Shown: piece after piece, positions 16,404-25,388 of the stretch
Numbering within the stretch: position 1 is the first letter of the stretch
Layout: each line of letters begins with the position of its first letter
Origin: Bacteroidia bacterium
GTDB lineage: Bacteria; Bacteroidota; Bacteroidia; Flavobacteriales; Flavobacteriaceae
Length of the DNA stretch: 54,123 nt
Direction: 5' to 3'
NCBI GenBank assembly: GCA_030432635.1
Contig: JAUIMB010000011.1
Coordinates: forward strand, 1-54,123
Translations under genes and position numbers: made by a program
Notes under the pieces: model-generated
Databases searched by the model: none
Told to the model about the DNA's origin: nothing
Seen by the model: only the letters and a program-made list of their open reading frames with translations

Positions 16404-17438
16404 ATGAAGCATTTACATCTTAATCTCACTTTAGCCCTATTCTTTTTTGTAATGTTCTCTAGCGCACAAAGCTTTAAAAATGCTTCTGAATACCTAGACT
16501 TTGTAGGAAAGGAACAACAAGCGGTTACCAAGAGTACTTGGAAATACACCAAAGCTGTTGCCCATGGAAAAAGCGACCGAAGTATCAACGGAAAACGAAA
16601 AGCACTTCTAAAGTCGGTAGACAAAGCCATTGCAAAAATCAACAAAGCCGAAGGTTTTGGAGATGGCGATTTTAAATCGAAAGTATTGAGACACTTGACA
16701 TTCAACAAGGATTTGCTCAATCAGGACTATGCCAAGATTATAGACATGAAAGCTGTAGCCGAACAGTCTTATGATGCCATGGAAGCCTATATTTTGGCAC
16801 AAGAACTTGCGGATAAAAAAATGGAGGAATCCCAACAAGAATATGAAAAGGACCTTTACACTTTTGCCAATGCACATCACATCAATATTGTTGAGAGTGA
16901 CTCTGATCTTGGAAAGAAAATGAAAATCTCCAATGCCGTTTTTGAACATTACAATGACTTATACCTTACCTATTTTAAAGTATATATCAACGAAATCTAT
17001 CTTTGGGATGCCATAAAAACAAATGACATCAATGCCATACAGCAAAATGCAAATGCCTTAAGCTCGGCTGCCAAGGAAGGACTTGGGATTTTAGAAACAA
17101 AAGACACTTACAGTGAAGATACCTCGATTATCAATTCGACCCGTAACGTGTTTGATTTTTTTATTGAGGAAAGTGATTTGTACGTTCCAAAAATCACGGA
17201 ATTCTTAATCCAAAATGAAGCATTCATAACCGTGAAAAATAACTTGGAACAAACTCCAGAACGCAAACGCACCAAGGAACAGATCGATAATTATAATGCC
17301 ATGGTCAATGACATTAACAAAGGAGCCAAAACATATAATGACATCAATGCCAAACTAAATACCAAACGTCAAAACGTAATCAATGCGTTAAACACCACTA
17401 ATGCCAACTTCTTATCCAAACACATCCCTAAAGACTAA
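16404..17438 (+). CDS. Exported helical protein of unknown function (LIC11966-like surface protein)
   Basis: The 344-residue protein has an N-terminal signal peptide (LALFFFVMFSSAQ) and a mature part that appears almost entirely alpha-helical, rich in Lys, Glu and Asn, with no cysteine pair or catalytic motif that I recognise. It resembles what Bacteroidota annotations call LIC11966 family surface proteins; this is recalled, not searched. It starts 3 nt after the Prc-like protease, so the two are almost certainly one transcript, and the protein could be a substrate, adaptor or regulator of that protease (inference). Confidence 0.7.
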   Translation: MKHLHLNLTLALFFFVMFSSAQSFKNASEYLDFVGKEQQAVTKSTWKYTKAVAHGKSDRSINGKRKALLKSVDKAIAKINKAEGFGDGDFKSKVLRHLTFNKDLLNQDYAKIIDMKAVAEQSYDAMEAYILAQELADKKMEESQQEYEKDLYTFANAHHINIVESDSDLGKKMKISNAVFEHYNDLYLTYFKVYINEIYLWDAIKTNDINAIQQNANALSSAAKEGLGILETKDTYSEDTSIINSTRNVFDFFIEESDLYVPKITEFLIQNEAFITVKNNLEQTPERKRTKEQIDNYNAMVNDINKGAKTYNDINAKLNTKRQNVINALNTTNANFLSKHIPKD

Positions 17439-17446
17439 TGTTGACT

Positions 17447-17478
17447 GTTGTCTTTTCGATATAATTTCAATAATTTTG
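17447..17478 (+). promoter_or_regulatory. Promoter of the YebC-family gene
   Basis: GTTG (17447-17450) is followed after 20 nt by TAATTTTG (17471-17478), close to the Bacteroidota consensus. The ATG lies 31 nt downstream at 17510, giving the gene its own promoter right behind the preceding operon. Confidence 0.55.
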
Positions 17479-17509
17479 AATTCTAAATTAACGCTATAAA
17501 ACAGAGTAC

Positions 17510-18229
17510 ATGGGAAGAGCTTTTGAATTCCGTAAAGCAAGAAAAATGAAACGATGGTCAGCCATGAGCAAGGCCTTTACACGTATCGGGAAAGATATCG
17601 TAATGGCTGTAAAAGAAGGTGGGCCAGATCCAGATAGTAATTCCCGTTTACGTGCTGTGATTCAAAATGCCAAATCGGTAAATATGCCGAAAGATAATAT
17701 CGAACGTGCCATAAAACGTGCTTCTGACAAAAGTCAAGGTGATTTCAAGGAAGTCATATTCGAAGGTTATGCACCACATGGCATTGCGGTTTTAGTAGAA
17801 ACAGCTACAGATAATAACACAAGAACAGTTGCCAATGTAAGAAGTTATTTCAATAAGTGTGATGGTAGCCTAGGAACATCAGGTTCTGTCGTATTCATGT
17901 TTGACCACACCTGTAACTTTAGGATTAATGGTGAAGGCTTGGATCCTGAAGATATTGAACTTGAATTTATTGATTTTGGTGCCGAGGAAGTTTTTGTTGA
18001 TGATGACGGCATTTTAATCTATGCACCTTTCGAAAGTTTTGGTGCCATACAAGCTGAATTGGAAGCAAGAGACATTGAGATTTTATCTTCTGGGTTCGAA
18101 CGTATTCCTCAAGTAACCAAACCTCTTACTCCAGAGCAAGCCGAAGACGTTGAAAAACTCCTAGAAAAACTCGAAGAAGATGACGACGTCCAGAATGTGT
18201 ATCACACCATGGAAGAAACCACAGATTGA
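17510..18229 (+). CDS. yebC: YebC/PmpR-family translation/transcription factor
   Basis: The 239-residue protein carries the YebC family N-terminus (MGRAFEFRKARKMKRWSAMS), then KEGGPDPDSNSRLRAVIQNAK and the NMPKDNIERAIKRA motif. An acidic C-terminal domain ending in DDDVQNVYHTM follows, at the usual length of about 240. Members were named as DNA-binding regulators (PmpR). The human homologue TACO1 and bacterial YebC act on ribosomes, notably at proline stretches. Which role applies here cannot be read from sequence. It has its own promoter and no partner gene. Confidence 0.93.
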   Translation: MGRAFEFRKARKMKRWSAMSKAFTRIGKDIVMAVKEGGPDPDSNSRLRAVIQNAKSVNMPKDNIERAIKRASDKSQGDFKEVIFEGYAPHGIAVLVETATDNNTRTVANVRSYFNKCDGSLGTSGSVVFMFDHTCNFRINGEGLDPEDIELEFIDFGAEEVFVDDDGILIYAPFESFGAIQAELEARDIEILSSGFERIPQVTKPLTPEQAEDVEKLLEKLEEDDDVQNVYHTMEETTD

Positions 18230-18542
18230 CGCGATTTCTTTTTTCAAATCCTATTTAATATAAATCAAAGCCATTGCATAATTTATGCGTGTCGCTTTCA
18301 CCTAATTCAATAACAACGCACCTTAGATGCATTGTCGTTATACCTTTTAAAACATCAAAGTCTTGCCATCTACAATCGAGGTAACCTTTCCCATTTTATG
18401 AGGCTTTTTGATTTAAATTCATAATCCTTTGTATCTATTGTTTCAATAAATGTTAAAATTACTGCATTCATTGCCTTTGATCTTGTACTTCCTAATGCTT
18501 TTTCACTAATTTTATAGGAATCAACACATCAATCAAAACAAT
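18230..18542 (+). other. Intergenic region of 313 bp, no gene seen
   Basis: No plausible coding frame is found. An imperfect hairpin lies at about 18310-18342 (ATAAC...ACGCA facing TGCATTGTCGTTAT) and may end transcription from the YebC-family gene. The remainder is AT-rich and presumably holds the promoter of the deiminase gene, but no convincing TAnnTTTG box was found. Confidence 0.3.
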
Positions 18543-20054
18543 ATGAATCATTCACAAACCTATTATCTCTACCTGTTAATTCTTTTTGTCATTTGCTCCT
18601 GTTCCAACGGTCACAAGGAGTCGCTAAAAATTTCTGAGGCTAACTTTTATTCACAAGATTCAAAAAACAGAACTGTAGCCGAATGGGAACCAGCTCTCGG
18701 CACCATGGTGGTTTGGCCATTGAGTATACCTCATAAGTTAGCAATTGAACTCGCCAAAGACAACCACCTTTATACTTTGGTAGAAAATGAAGATTCAAGA
18801 AAAGAGGCTGAAAAATGGTTTAAGGAATGGAAAATTCAGCTTGATGATGTCACCTTTATCTATGCTGAGCAAGGTGTTGATGCTTGGTGGACTCGAGATT
18901 GGGGACCAAGTGCTGTGTTTTCTCCAAATAAGTCCTATAGCCTAGCAGATGGAAAATACATTTATGCTACACCGCTGAGTGACTTGGCTTGTAACGATTC
19001 ATTACGATTTCTATATTTCGATCAAAACAATAAAATGCAACTTACACAGGTCGATGATGATGCTACGATCCCTTTAGCTAAACAATTGGGATTTGACATT
19101 ATGGATTTACCGTTCAACAATACAGGTGGCAATGTGCTCACTGATGGACTTGGAACAGCTTTTTCGACCTGTGTTATCAAAGCGGAAAATAAATATCATG
19201 GTATTGACACCCAAGAATTTTTAAAGTTAAATGATTCACTATTGGGCTTTGAACGCTATCATATCATCTCAAATTTTGAACATTATGGCATTCAACATAT
19301 CGATTGCTTTCTTAAGCTCATCGACGAAGAAACCATTTTGGTTGCCGAACCTCCAAAAGATCATAAATTATTTGAAATTTATAAGAACATTGTGGATAAT
19401 GAATTATCGGTTTTAAAAACACCCTATGGCAATCCCTATACCATCTTGAAACTAAAGACTGCGCGATACAGAGGTGAACAATTGGCAGCATATACCAACT
19501 CTCTTATTTTGAACAACACTGTTTACGTGCCGCTTTTTGATATACCTCAAGATGCTATTGCACTTCAAACTTGGAAAAGTGCGATGCCTGGTTACACTGT
19601 AAAAGGGTTTACTTTTGCCCTAGCCGATGAACCCATAGTCACCGAGCAACTCAAACGTCATTATCGCAATTACGGATGGAATGATGGTGATGCACTTCAT
19701 TGTAGAACCAGAGCCATATGGAATCCAGAAATGATCTTTGTTAGTGTAAACAAAATCGCTGACCAAGTGGCTGCAAATTCTGAAAACATGGTTTATACGA
19801 CCATTATCGATTATAGCGAAGATGGTTTGGATAAAAATCAATGCAAACTTTTTTGGAGAGTCTCAGGTCATCAAGAATGGCATCATACAACTTTATCTAC
19901 CACTTCAAACGAACATCATTTCATCGCTAATATTCCTGAGTATGAATCTGGAACAACGATAGAATATTATGTCTCGGCTGTTTCAAAATCGGGAGAAACT
20001 GCCACACGACCCATAATGGCTCCAAAAGCGACATACCAATACACCGTTGAGTGA
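18543..20054 (+). CDS. Lipoprotein guanidino deiminase (agmatine deiminase / bacterial peptidylarginine deiminase family)
   Basis: The 503-residue protein has a lipoprotein signal peptide (FVICSCSNG) and then a PAD_porph-family pentein fold. The four active-site positions fit those of Porphyromonas PPAD: Asp119 in WWTRDWGP, His252 in HIDC, Asn319 in AAYTNSLIL, and nucleophile Cys387 in DALHCRTRAI. The family hydrolyses guanidino groups, producing N-carbamoylputrescine from agmatine or peptidyl-citrulline from arginine. A C-terminal beta-domain of about 80 residues (after about 420) resembles an Ig/Fn3 module. Cytosolic agmatine deiminases are about 350-370 residues and lack both the signal and this module, so a surface or periplasmic substrate is likely. 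The actual substrate is unknown. Confidence 0.82.
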   Translation: MNHSQTYYLYLLILFVICSCSNGHKESLKISEANFYSQDSKNRTVAEWEPALGTMVVWPLSIPHKLAIELAKDNHLYTLVENEDSRKEAEKWFKEWKIQLDDVTFIYAEQGVDAWWTRDWGPSAVFSPNKSYSLADGKYIYATPLSDLACNDSLRFLYFDQNNKMQLTQVDDDATIPLAKQLGFDIMDLPFNNTGGNVLTDGLGTAFSTCVIKAENKYHGIDTQEFLKLNDSLLGFERYHIISNFEHYGIQHIDCFLKLIDEETILVAEPPKDHKLFEIYKNIVDNELSVLKTPYGNPYTILKLKTARYRGEQLAAYTNSLILNNTVYVPLFDIPQDAIALQTWKSAMPGYTVKGFTFALADEPIVTEQLKRHYRNYGWNDGDALHCRTRAIWNPEMIFVSVNKIADQVAANSENMVYTTIIDYSEDGLDKNQCKLFWRVSGHQEWHHTTLSTTSNEHHFIANIPEYESGTTIEYYVSAVSKSGETATRPIMAPKATYQYTVE

Positions 20055-20063
20055 TGAATACAT

Positions 20064-21296
20064 CTAAGTCGCATTTTTCGCTTCGATCCATTTGCTCATA
20101 TATTTAGTGCTTTGCATGCTGTGATACTGAAAAACCTGTCCGATAAAATTCTGTTGCCTATGCCTTTTTAATGACGTTGACACCTCATCCAACCGTCTCA
20201 AAAATGCGGTTTGAAACTTATGCTTTTCAAAATGTGTTGCCAATACTTTGAATCCATGACCTTGATGTGATTTCCAAAGCACCTCATCACTGTATAACCG
20301 AATAGCGTTTTTGATAAACGCCTCAGATGTATCACATTCATCAATTGCATCACTTTTATCAAAAACACCCTCTAATCCAATACTTGTCGAAACGAATGGT
20401 GTCCCATGTTGCATGGCATCAAATAACTTTCCTTTCAAGCCAGCACCAAATCGAATTGGTGCCAATAACACTCTTGACTGCATCATTACTTCACCGACAT
20501 CTTCAGCAAAGCCTTTAATATGAAAACCATCATTCTCGTTGTGCAATTGGTTCACTTTTTGGGAGGCATAAGCACCATAATTATGTAATTGAACGTCTGG
20601 TAATTGCTTCTTAATAGGTATCCAAAGTGCTTCCTTTAAATACAAAAGGGCATCATAATTGGGCTCATGAAGAAAGTTTCCTATGGTCATAAAATGCCGT
20701 CGTTCACCAAAACGAGGTAATGTGCGCTTTTGTGCTTCGGAAATGGTATCCATCAAAAAGGGAAGATAAAACAACAGTGTTCCATCAATCTTAAAAGTAC
20801 CTGTGAGCAATTCCATTTCTGCCCTCGAAATTATTAAGCTTAAGTCACAGCGATATATGCTCGCTATTTCACGCTTTGCGGTATCATTAAAAAGGTAATT
20901 ATTGTCCATTTGAGAACTGTCCTTTAGGGCTTGCTGTCTAGCACGACGCAAAAAATGAAGATCTTCGGTATCTAAAATCTTAAGGGCATTAGGACAACTA
21001 TCTGTAACACGCCAACCAAATTGCTCTTCGGTCATAAAACGATCGAAAACTACGACATCAGGATTCAGTTGTGACGCAAAATCATCAAAAGAAACATCAT
21101 TCAGTTCAATAGCGACAGCATCTACACCAATACTCGAAAGGTCAAAGGCATTTTCATTTTTTGCGCAAGCACTTGCAAAGGTAATTGTATAGCCAGCAGA
21201 TTGAAACAAATAAATGAGTTGCAACATTCTACTACCAGCAGCAGAACTTTTTGGCTCAGGCCAAACAAACCCAATAACCAACAGTGTTTTATTCAT
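20064..21296 (-). CDS. Glycosyltransferase (GT4-like, GT-B fold)
   Basis: The C-terminal half has the Glyco_trans_1_4 pattern: a first strand MTIGNFLHEPNYDALLYL, then HIKGFAEDVGEVM, and the donor-site stretch RFGAGLKGKLFDAMQHGTPFV with STSIGLEG. The N-terminal half starts as a GT-B Rossmann domain (LLVIGFVWPEPKSSAAG). It is about 410 residues from the preferred ATG at 21296; ATG 21326 adds ten residues before the first strand. No signal peptide, so cytoplasmic. It follows the haem-binding gene by about 38 nt on the same strand. Sugar donor and acceptor are unknown, and no polysaccharide cluster surrounds it. Confidence 0.8.
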   Translation of the reverse strand: MNKTLLVIGFVWPEPKSSAAGSRMLQLIYLFQSAGYTITFASACAKNENAFDLSSIGVDAVAIELNDVSFDDFASQLNPDVVVFDRFMTEEQFGWRVTDSCPNALKILDTEDLHFLRRARQQALKDSSQMDNNYLFNDTAKREIASIYRCDLSLIISRAEMELLTGTFKIDGTLLFYLPFLMDTISEAQKRTLPRFGERRHFMTIGNFLHEPNYDALLYLKEALWIPIKKQLPDVQLHNYGAYASQKVNQLHNENDGFHIKGFAEDVGEVMMQSRVLLAPIRFGAGLKGKLFDAMQHGTPFVSTSIGLEGVFDKSDAIDECDTSEAFIKNAIRLYSDEVLWKSHQGHGFKVLATHFEKHKFQTAFLRRLDEVSTSLKRHRQQNFIGQVFQYHSMQSTKYMSKWIEAKNAT

Positions 21297-21333
21297 GAAG
21301 TAAAAAGGTCTATCGCTCTTTTCCACTCAAACC

Positions 21334-21810
21334 TTATTCAGGTTGTGGCATACTGAACATATATTTAAATCGCACTCTATCAGCCCAATCCTTAATGGCC
21401 TTAATTTGCGCATCCGTCAAGTTAGCGTCCTTGTGGGCATAGGTATAGGATGGCAAAGGCATTTTACGTTCGGTTACTTCTTCAACCAATTCATCCATTT
21501 TGTGATCTCTTTTTTTGAGATCCAAAGTATCCCAACCTGAAACATTAAAGTGTCCCTTTCCGTGTTCGATATGATCAGCCAACCAATAATTAACAGGCGT
21601 AATCTTGCTATACCAAGGATATCTGGTAACATCACTATGACAATCGAAACAGGTGTTTTTCAAAATTCCAAGAACCTCTTCAGAAGGATTCGTATCCTCA
21701 ATGAAGGCATCAATCGACGATATGTTTCCCAAGTTTTTTTCAGGACCAAAAAATTGCATGATTATGAAGATAACCAATAATGCGATAAGGATCTTTTTTA
21801 TCATTTTCAT
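21334..21810 (-). CDS. Membrane-anchored haem-binding (cytochrome c-type CxxCH) protein
   Basis: The 158-residue protein has an N-terminal hydrophobic anchor (ILIALLVIFIIMQFF) and a single CFDCHSDVTRYPWY motif. CxxCH is the covalent haem c attachment site, and the context matches the Haem_bd domain of small Bacteroidota proteins. The conserved follow-up PVNYWLADHIEHGKGHFN adds histidines that may be axial ligands. It would face the periplasm. Its redox partner is unknown. It is probably cotranscribed with the downstream glycosyltransferase, an unusual pairing without an obvious functional link. Confidence 0.82.
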   Translation of the reverse strand: MKMIKKILIALLVIFIIMQFFGPEKNLGNISSIDAFIEDTNPSEEVLGILKNTCFDCHSDVTRYPWYSKITPVNYWLADHIEHGKGHFNVSGWDTLDLKKRDHKMDELVEEVTERKMPLPSYTYAHKDANLTDAQIKAIKDWADRVRFKYMFSMPQPE

Positions 21811-21822
21811 CTTTTATTTTTT

Positions 21823-22425
21823 GTGTACTTTAGAAGTATTAAAATTAACAAATTACATTTGACTACCGAAGCACTTTATAAAGAATTAAGCTATGTGAAC
21901 CATTCTAGGGAGAAACGCTTGTACTATGCCAATCTGGTCATTGACAACCCTGACCTGATTCCAAAACTCTTGGATATCCTATTTATGGTTGATGATAAAA
22001 TATCTTGCCGTGCCGCTTGGGTTTTTGAGTTTATGTGTGGTGAAAATTTAGAAGCTTGCATCCCATATTTGGATCTTTTTACAGCACATATGCATCGTGT
22101 CCATTTGGATTCTGCTGTAAGACCTGTGGCTAAGGTATGTGAATACTTGATTAAGGCTTATTATTCAAAGCATGAGAATAAAATCAAATCTGCTCTGCTT
22201 CCTTCGCACAAGGAAAGCATTGTTGAAGCTTGTTTTGATTGGATGATCAATGATGAAAAAATTGCACCAAAAGCCTATGCCATGAACACACTATACCTAT
22301 TGGGAAATGATTATGATTGGATACATCCTGAGTTAGTTATGATTCTAGAACGCGATTATCAAATGCAAAGCTCAGGCTTTAAGGCAAGAGCACGTCATAT
22401 CTTGAAAAAGATTAAAAAGGATTAG
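21823..22425 (+). CDS. Conserved helical-repeat (HEAT-like) protein of unknown function
   Basis: The protein is about 200 residues, all-helical and cytoplasmic, with repeated helix pairs resembling HEAT repeats (RLYYANLVIDNPDLIPKLL, then SCRAAWVFEFMCGEN) and a basic C-terminus. No ATG start fits: GTG at 21823 or TTG at 21859 are the candidates. The GTG leaves only 12 nt to the divergent haem-protein start, so TTG 21859 is quite possible. It lies directly upstream of purB on the same strand, and homologues in this position are, as I recall, sometimes mislabelled adenylosuccinate lyase; it has no lyase motif. Function unknown. Confidence 0.65.
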   Translation: MYFRSIKINKLHLTTEALYKELSYVNHSREKRLYYANLVIDNPDLIPKLLDILFMVDDKISCRAAWVFEFMCGENLEACIPYLDLFTAHMHRVHLDSAVRPVAKVCEYLIKAYYSKHENKIKSALLPSHKESIVEACFDWMINDEKIAPKAYAMNTLYLLGNDYDWIHPELVMILERDYQMQSSGFKARARHILKKIKKD

Positions 22426-22534
22426 TTGTTTTGATTGTTGGCAATAGACTAACTTATTCCTTTTGCCTCGTACCCAATCTCACTTTTCATTCTTTACTTT
22501 ACACTCACAACACCAAAATCCAAACAGAAACAAC

Positions 22535-22542
22535 TATCTTTG
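22535..22542 (+). promoter_or_regulatory. -7 promoter box of purB
   Basis: TATCTTTG matches TAnnTTTG and lies 26 nt before the purB ATG. No clear -33 element is visible. It indicates that purB is not dependent on the upstream helical-repeat gene for transcription. Confidence 0.4.
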
Positions 22543-22568
22543 CAACTTCATTAGAACAACATTAATTC

Positions 22569-23912
22569 ATGTCCATATCATCTCTCAATGCCATCTCACC
22601 TATTGACGGTCGATACAGAAACAAAGTCGATGCATTAAAAGCTTACTTTTCTGAAGAAGCCCTTATCAAATATCGTGTTTTGGTGGAAATCGAATATTTC
22701 ATCGCATTATGTGAAGCCCAATTACCTCAGCTATCCGATATAGATAAGTCATTGTTTGAGCAACTCAGAACCATTTATAAGTCATTCACTTCTGAAGATG
22801 CACAGGCTATCAAGGATATTGAAAGTATTACCAATCATGATGTTAAAGCTGTAGAATACTTTATAAAAAAGGCCTTTGATGATCTCGGTTTAGAAGCCTA
22901 TAAGGAGTTTATACATTTTGGTCTCACATCACAGGACATCAACAACACAGCGGTTCCCTTGAGCATAAAGGATGCTATGAACGAGGTTTATGTGCCAACA
23001 TACATGGAACTTTTGGATAAACTCAAAGCACTTGCTAAAGAATGGAAAGATATCCCAATGCTTGCCAGAACTCATGGTCAACCTGCTTCACCAACACGAT
23101 TGGGAAAAGAGATTGAGGTCTTTGTGGTTCGTATGGAAGAACAATTTAATCTATTGAATGACATTCCGAGCGCTGCGAAATTTGGAGGAGCCACAGGAAA
23201 TTTCAATGCGCACAAAGTTGCTTATCCAAATATGGACTGGAAAGCGTTTGGTTCATCCTTCGTTCAAGAAAAATTAGGGTTACAACATTCGTTTCCTACC
23301 ACACAAATTGAACACTATGATCATATGGCTGCATTGTTTGATGCCTTAAAACGCATTAACACCATCATAATAGATCTCGATCGTGATGTATGGACTTACG
23401 TTTCCATGGATTATTTTAAGCAAAAAATCAAAAAGGGAGAAGTCGGTAGTAGTGCCATGCCTCATAAGGTCAATCCTATCGATTTTGAGAATTCTGAAGG
23501 TAATCTTGGCATTGCGAATGCTATTTTCGAGCACCTATCCGCTAAACTTCCCATTTCAAGACTACAACGTGATTTGACCGATAGTACGGTGTTACGAAAT
23601 GTTGGTGTTCCTTTCGGACATACATTGATCGGATTTAAATCGACCTTAAAAGGACTGAACAAACTACTTCTTAACAACGTAAAGTTTGAGCAGGATCTGG
23701 AGAACAATTGGGCTGTAGTTGCAGAGGCCATCCAAACCATTCTCCGTCGTGAAGGCTATCCCAATCCCTATGAAGCTTTAAAGGGCTTGACAAGAACCAA
23801 TGAAGTTATTAATGAACAATCCATATCAAATTTTATTGATACCTTAGAGGTCTCTGACGCCATTAAAAAGGAATTGAAAAGTATAAATCCTAGTAATTAC
23901 ACCGGAATTTAA
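22569..23912 (+). CDS. purB: Adenylosuccinate lyase
   Basis: PurB cleaves fumarate from SAICAR and from adenylosuccinate, two steps of purine synthesis. The 447-residue protein starts with ISPIDGRYRNKV and contains TSQDINNTA, ARTHGQPASPTRLGKE and the superfamily signature GSSAMPHKVNPIDFENSEGN, which carries the flexible catalytic loop serine. Length and motifs are normal for the Bacteroidota/gamma-proteobacterial PurB type. A small membrane-protein gene follows after 12 nt on the same strand. Confidence 0.95.
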   Translation: MSISSLNAISPIDGRYRNKVDALKAYFSEEALIKYRVLVEIEYFIALCEAQLPQLSDIDKSLFEQLRTIYKSFTSEDAQAIKDIESITNHDVKAVEYFIKKAFDDLGLEAYKEFIHFGLTSQDINNTAVPLSIKDAMNEVYVPTYMELLDKLKALAKEWKDIPMLARTHGQPASPTRLGKEIEVFVVRMEEQFNLLNDIPSAAKFGGATGNFNAHKVAYPNMDWKAFGSSFVQEKLGLQHSFPTTQIEHYDHMAALFDALKRINTIIIDLDRDVWTYVSMDYFKQKIKKGEVGSSAMPHKVNPIDFENSEGNLGIANAIFEHLSAKLPISRLQRDLTDSTVLRNVGVPFGHTLIGFKSTLKGLNKLLLNNVKFEQDLENNWAVVAEAIQTILRREGYPNPYEALKGLTRTNEVINEQSISNFIDTLEVSDAIKKELKSINPSNYTGI

Positions 23913-23924
23913 ATTTTCAGGAAA

Positions 23925-24146
23925 ATGCCAAACAAAAACACACTTGCACTCATAGCAACAGGTATTCTAACCTTAAGTTTTTTTGTGGCTGGACTTCTCA
24001 ATGTTTTAGATTATTTTATAGTTAAGGCATTATTGTTTTTGGGACTTGGTGTATGGGTTACTTACGTGTGTATTGTAGTTTTAAAATCCTCTGAGAACCA
24101 ATCGAGCTCTTCCAAAGAAAAAACCACTCCAAGTGATCAGACTTGA
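23925..24146 (+). CDS. Small two-helix membrane protein, unknown function
   Basis: The 73-residue protein has two predicted transmembrane segments (about 8-28 and 33-53) and a short polar Ser/Lys/Glu-rich tail. It starts 12 nt after purB and ends just before a hairpin (CCACT...AGTGG, about 24124-24151) between convergent genes. It is probably real because the frame is well placed and hydrophobic segments are well formed, but no family is recognised. Confidence 0.6.
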   Translation: MPNKNTLALIATGILTLSFFVAGLLNVLDYFIVKALLFLGLGVWVTYVCIVVLKSSENQSSSSKEKTTPSDQT

Positions 24147-24231
24147 AGTGGCCAATTAACATTCTAATCGATAATGATTTTATAAAAAATCTTCCTTCGA
24201 AAAGGAATATATCTTTTAGAAGTGATAAGTT

Positions 24232-24777
24232 TTATTTAAAAAACTTAGCTATATCCTTGAATTGGGATTCCTCAATACTATTTTCATCAAATACGGAACT
24301 TAGCTCCATGATTTTATTGAAATTCATATCGTCACCCAATATTCTTACGACAACGAAACCAGACTCATCAGAATGTCCGAAGAGAATGAATTCATCTACA
24401 TTATCTCCATCACCAATACATTTCACCACAAATTTACCATCGGTAGAATTGCCACCACGCATGAGTTCCTCATACTTTGGGTCTTTTAAAATTGTTTTCA
24501 CTTTAGCAATTTCAACATCCATAACCTCTTGGTTACTATCATCTTTTACAAATGCCAAGAGACTAAGTTTTTCGATAGATTCGTGAGCTTCTTTCTGGGC
24601 TTCCGTTAAGGATTCCTCATCTATTTTGAGCATACTGGTAGGCACATCCAAGCTTGTAAAACCAGGAGCCAACTCATTGTCTACGTAATAAGTTTGCAAC
24701 GATAGATCTTGGTTACAGCTTTGAAAGCTAGTAACCAAGATCAACATTGCTATTATAGTTTTGATTGATGTTTTCAT
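24232..24777 (-). CDS. DUF4252 domain lipoprotein
   Basis: The 181-residue protein has a lipoprotein signal (LVTSFQSCNQD) and a DUF4252-like body: a helical segment with AFVKDDSNQEV, then the central EELMRGGNSTDGKFVVKCIGDGDNVDEFILFGHSDESGFVVVRILGD-type strands, here recognised piecewise. It is the last gene of the operon sigma factor, anti-sigma-like protein, DUF4252, DUF4252, 6 nt after its paralogue. The function of DUF4252 is unknown. Its repeated coupling to ECF sigma genes in Flavobacteriaceae suggests an envelope output or sensor. Confidence 0.8.
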   Translation of the reverse strand: MKTSIKTIIAMLILVTSFQSCNQDLSLQTYYVDNELAPGFTSLDVPTSMLKIDEESLTEAQKEAHESIEKLSLLAFVKDDSNQEVMDVEIAKVKTILKDPKYEELMRGGNSTDGKFVVKCIGDGDNVDEFILFGHSDESGFVVVRILGDDMNFNKIMELSSVFDENSIEESQFKDIAKFFK

Positions 24778-24783
24778 TTTAAT

Positions 24784-25356
24784 TTAGTTTTTCTTACCAG
24801 CTTTTTCAAGGTGCTTTCCTCCTGGAACGTTCATTTTGCTGGTAATCTTAGAAATTTCCCTAAGGTCAATATCGCCAACTATAGATACGATGACTGTTTC
24901 AAATTCGCGCTTTTCGCCATTGATGGTTATGTTTTGGTCCTTGGTCATTTCCTTGATACCATTAACAAACATCAACAACTCTTTAACATGGTTTTCGTCA
25001 TTTCCTTCCTTGACAAAGAATTTCACGGTTTGTTCGCCATCCTTAAAGCGCATCAATTCTTCCAAGTTTGCGCTACCAATGTATTTTTTTATGTCAGCAT
25101 TCATATTCGCAGCAATCTTGTCATCACCTGTTGTTAACAGTTTAACACTCTGAATTTTCTTTGCCATTTCGAGCATTTTTTGGTCTTCAGGATCATCCAT
25201 ATTTACATCGATACTGGCAAGCATCGAGAACATTTTTTGGTTAATGACTCCTGAGGTTACCCCTTTCATATCTTCGTATTTGTCAAAAAGACCGCCTTGT
25301 GCAAATGTTAAAGATGATGTTAAGGCAACTGCTATGATTACAATTAATTTTTTCAT
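24784..25356 (-). CDS. DUF4252 domain exported protein
   Basis: The 190-residue protein has a cleavable signal peptide (VALTSSLTFAQGG) and a DUF4252 body with EELMRFKDGEQTVKFFVKE and a strand-rich C-terminal half ending ISKITSKMNVPGG. It lacks a lipobox, unlike its downstream paralogue. The two share the EELMR core and are likely tandem duplicates that have diverged in anchoring. It lies 32 nt after the anti-sigma-like gene. Function unknown. Confidence 0.8.
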   Translation of the reverse strand: MKKLIVIIAVALTSSLTFAQGGLFDKYEDMKGVTSGVINQKMFSMLASIDVNMDDPEDQKMLEMAKKIQSVKLLTTGDDKIAANMNADIKKYIGSANLEELMRFKDGEQTVKFFVKEGNDENHVKELLMFVNGIKEMTKDQNITINGEKREFETVIVSIVGDIDLREISKITSKMNVPGGKHLEKAGKKN

Positions 25357-25388
25357 GATTTCTAAATTTTTAATTTTTGATTTTTCTT

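Noticed and set aside
24143-24586. Plus-strand frame of 147 residues
   Set aside because: It lies antisense over the DUF4252 lipoprotein gene, which has a lipobox and family pattern.
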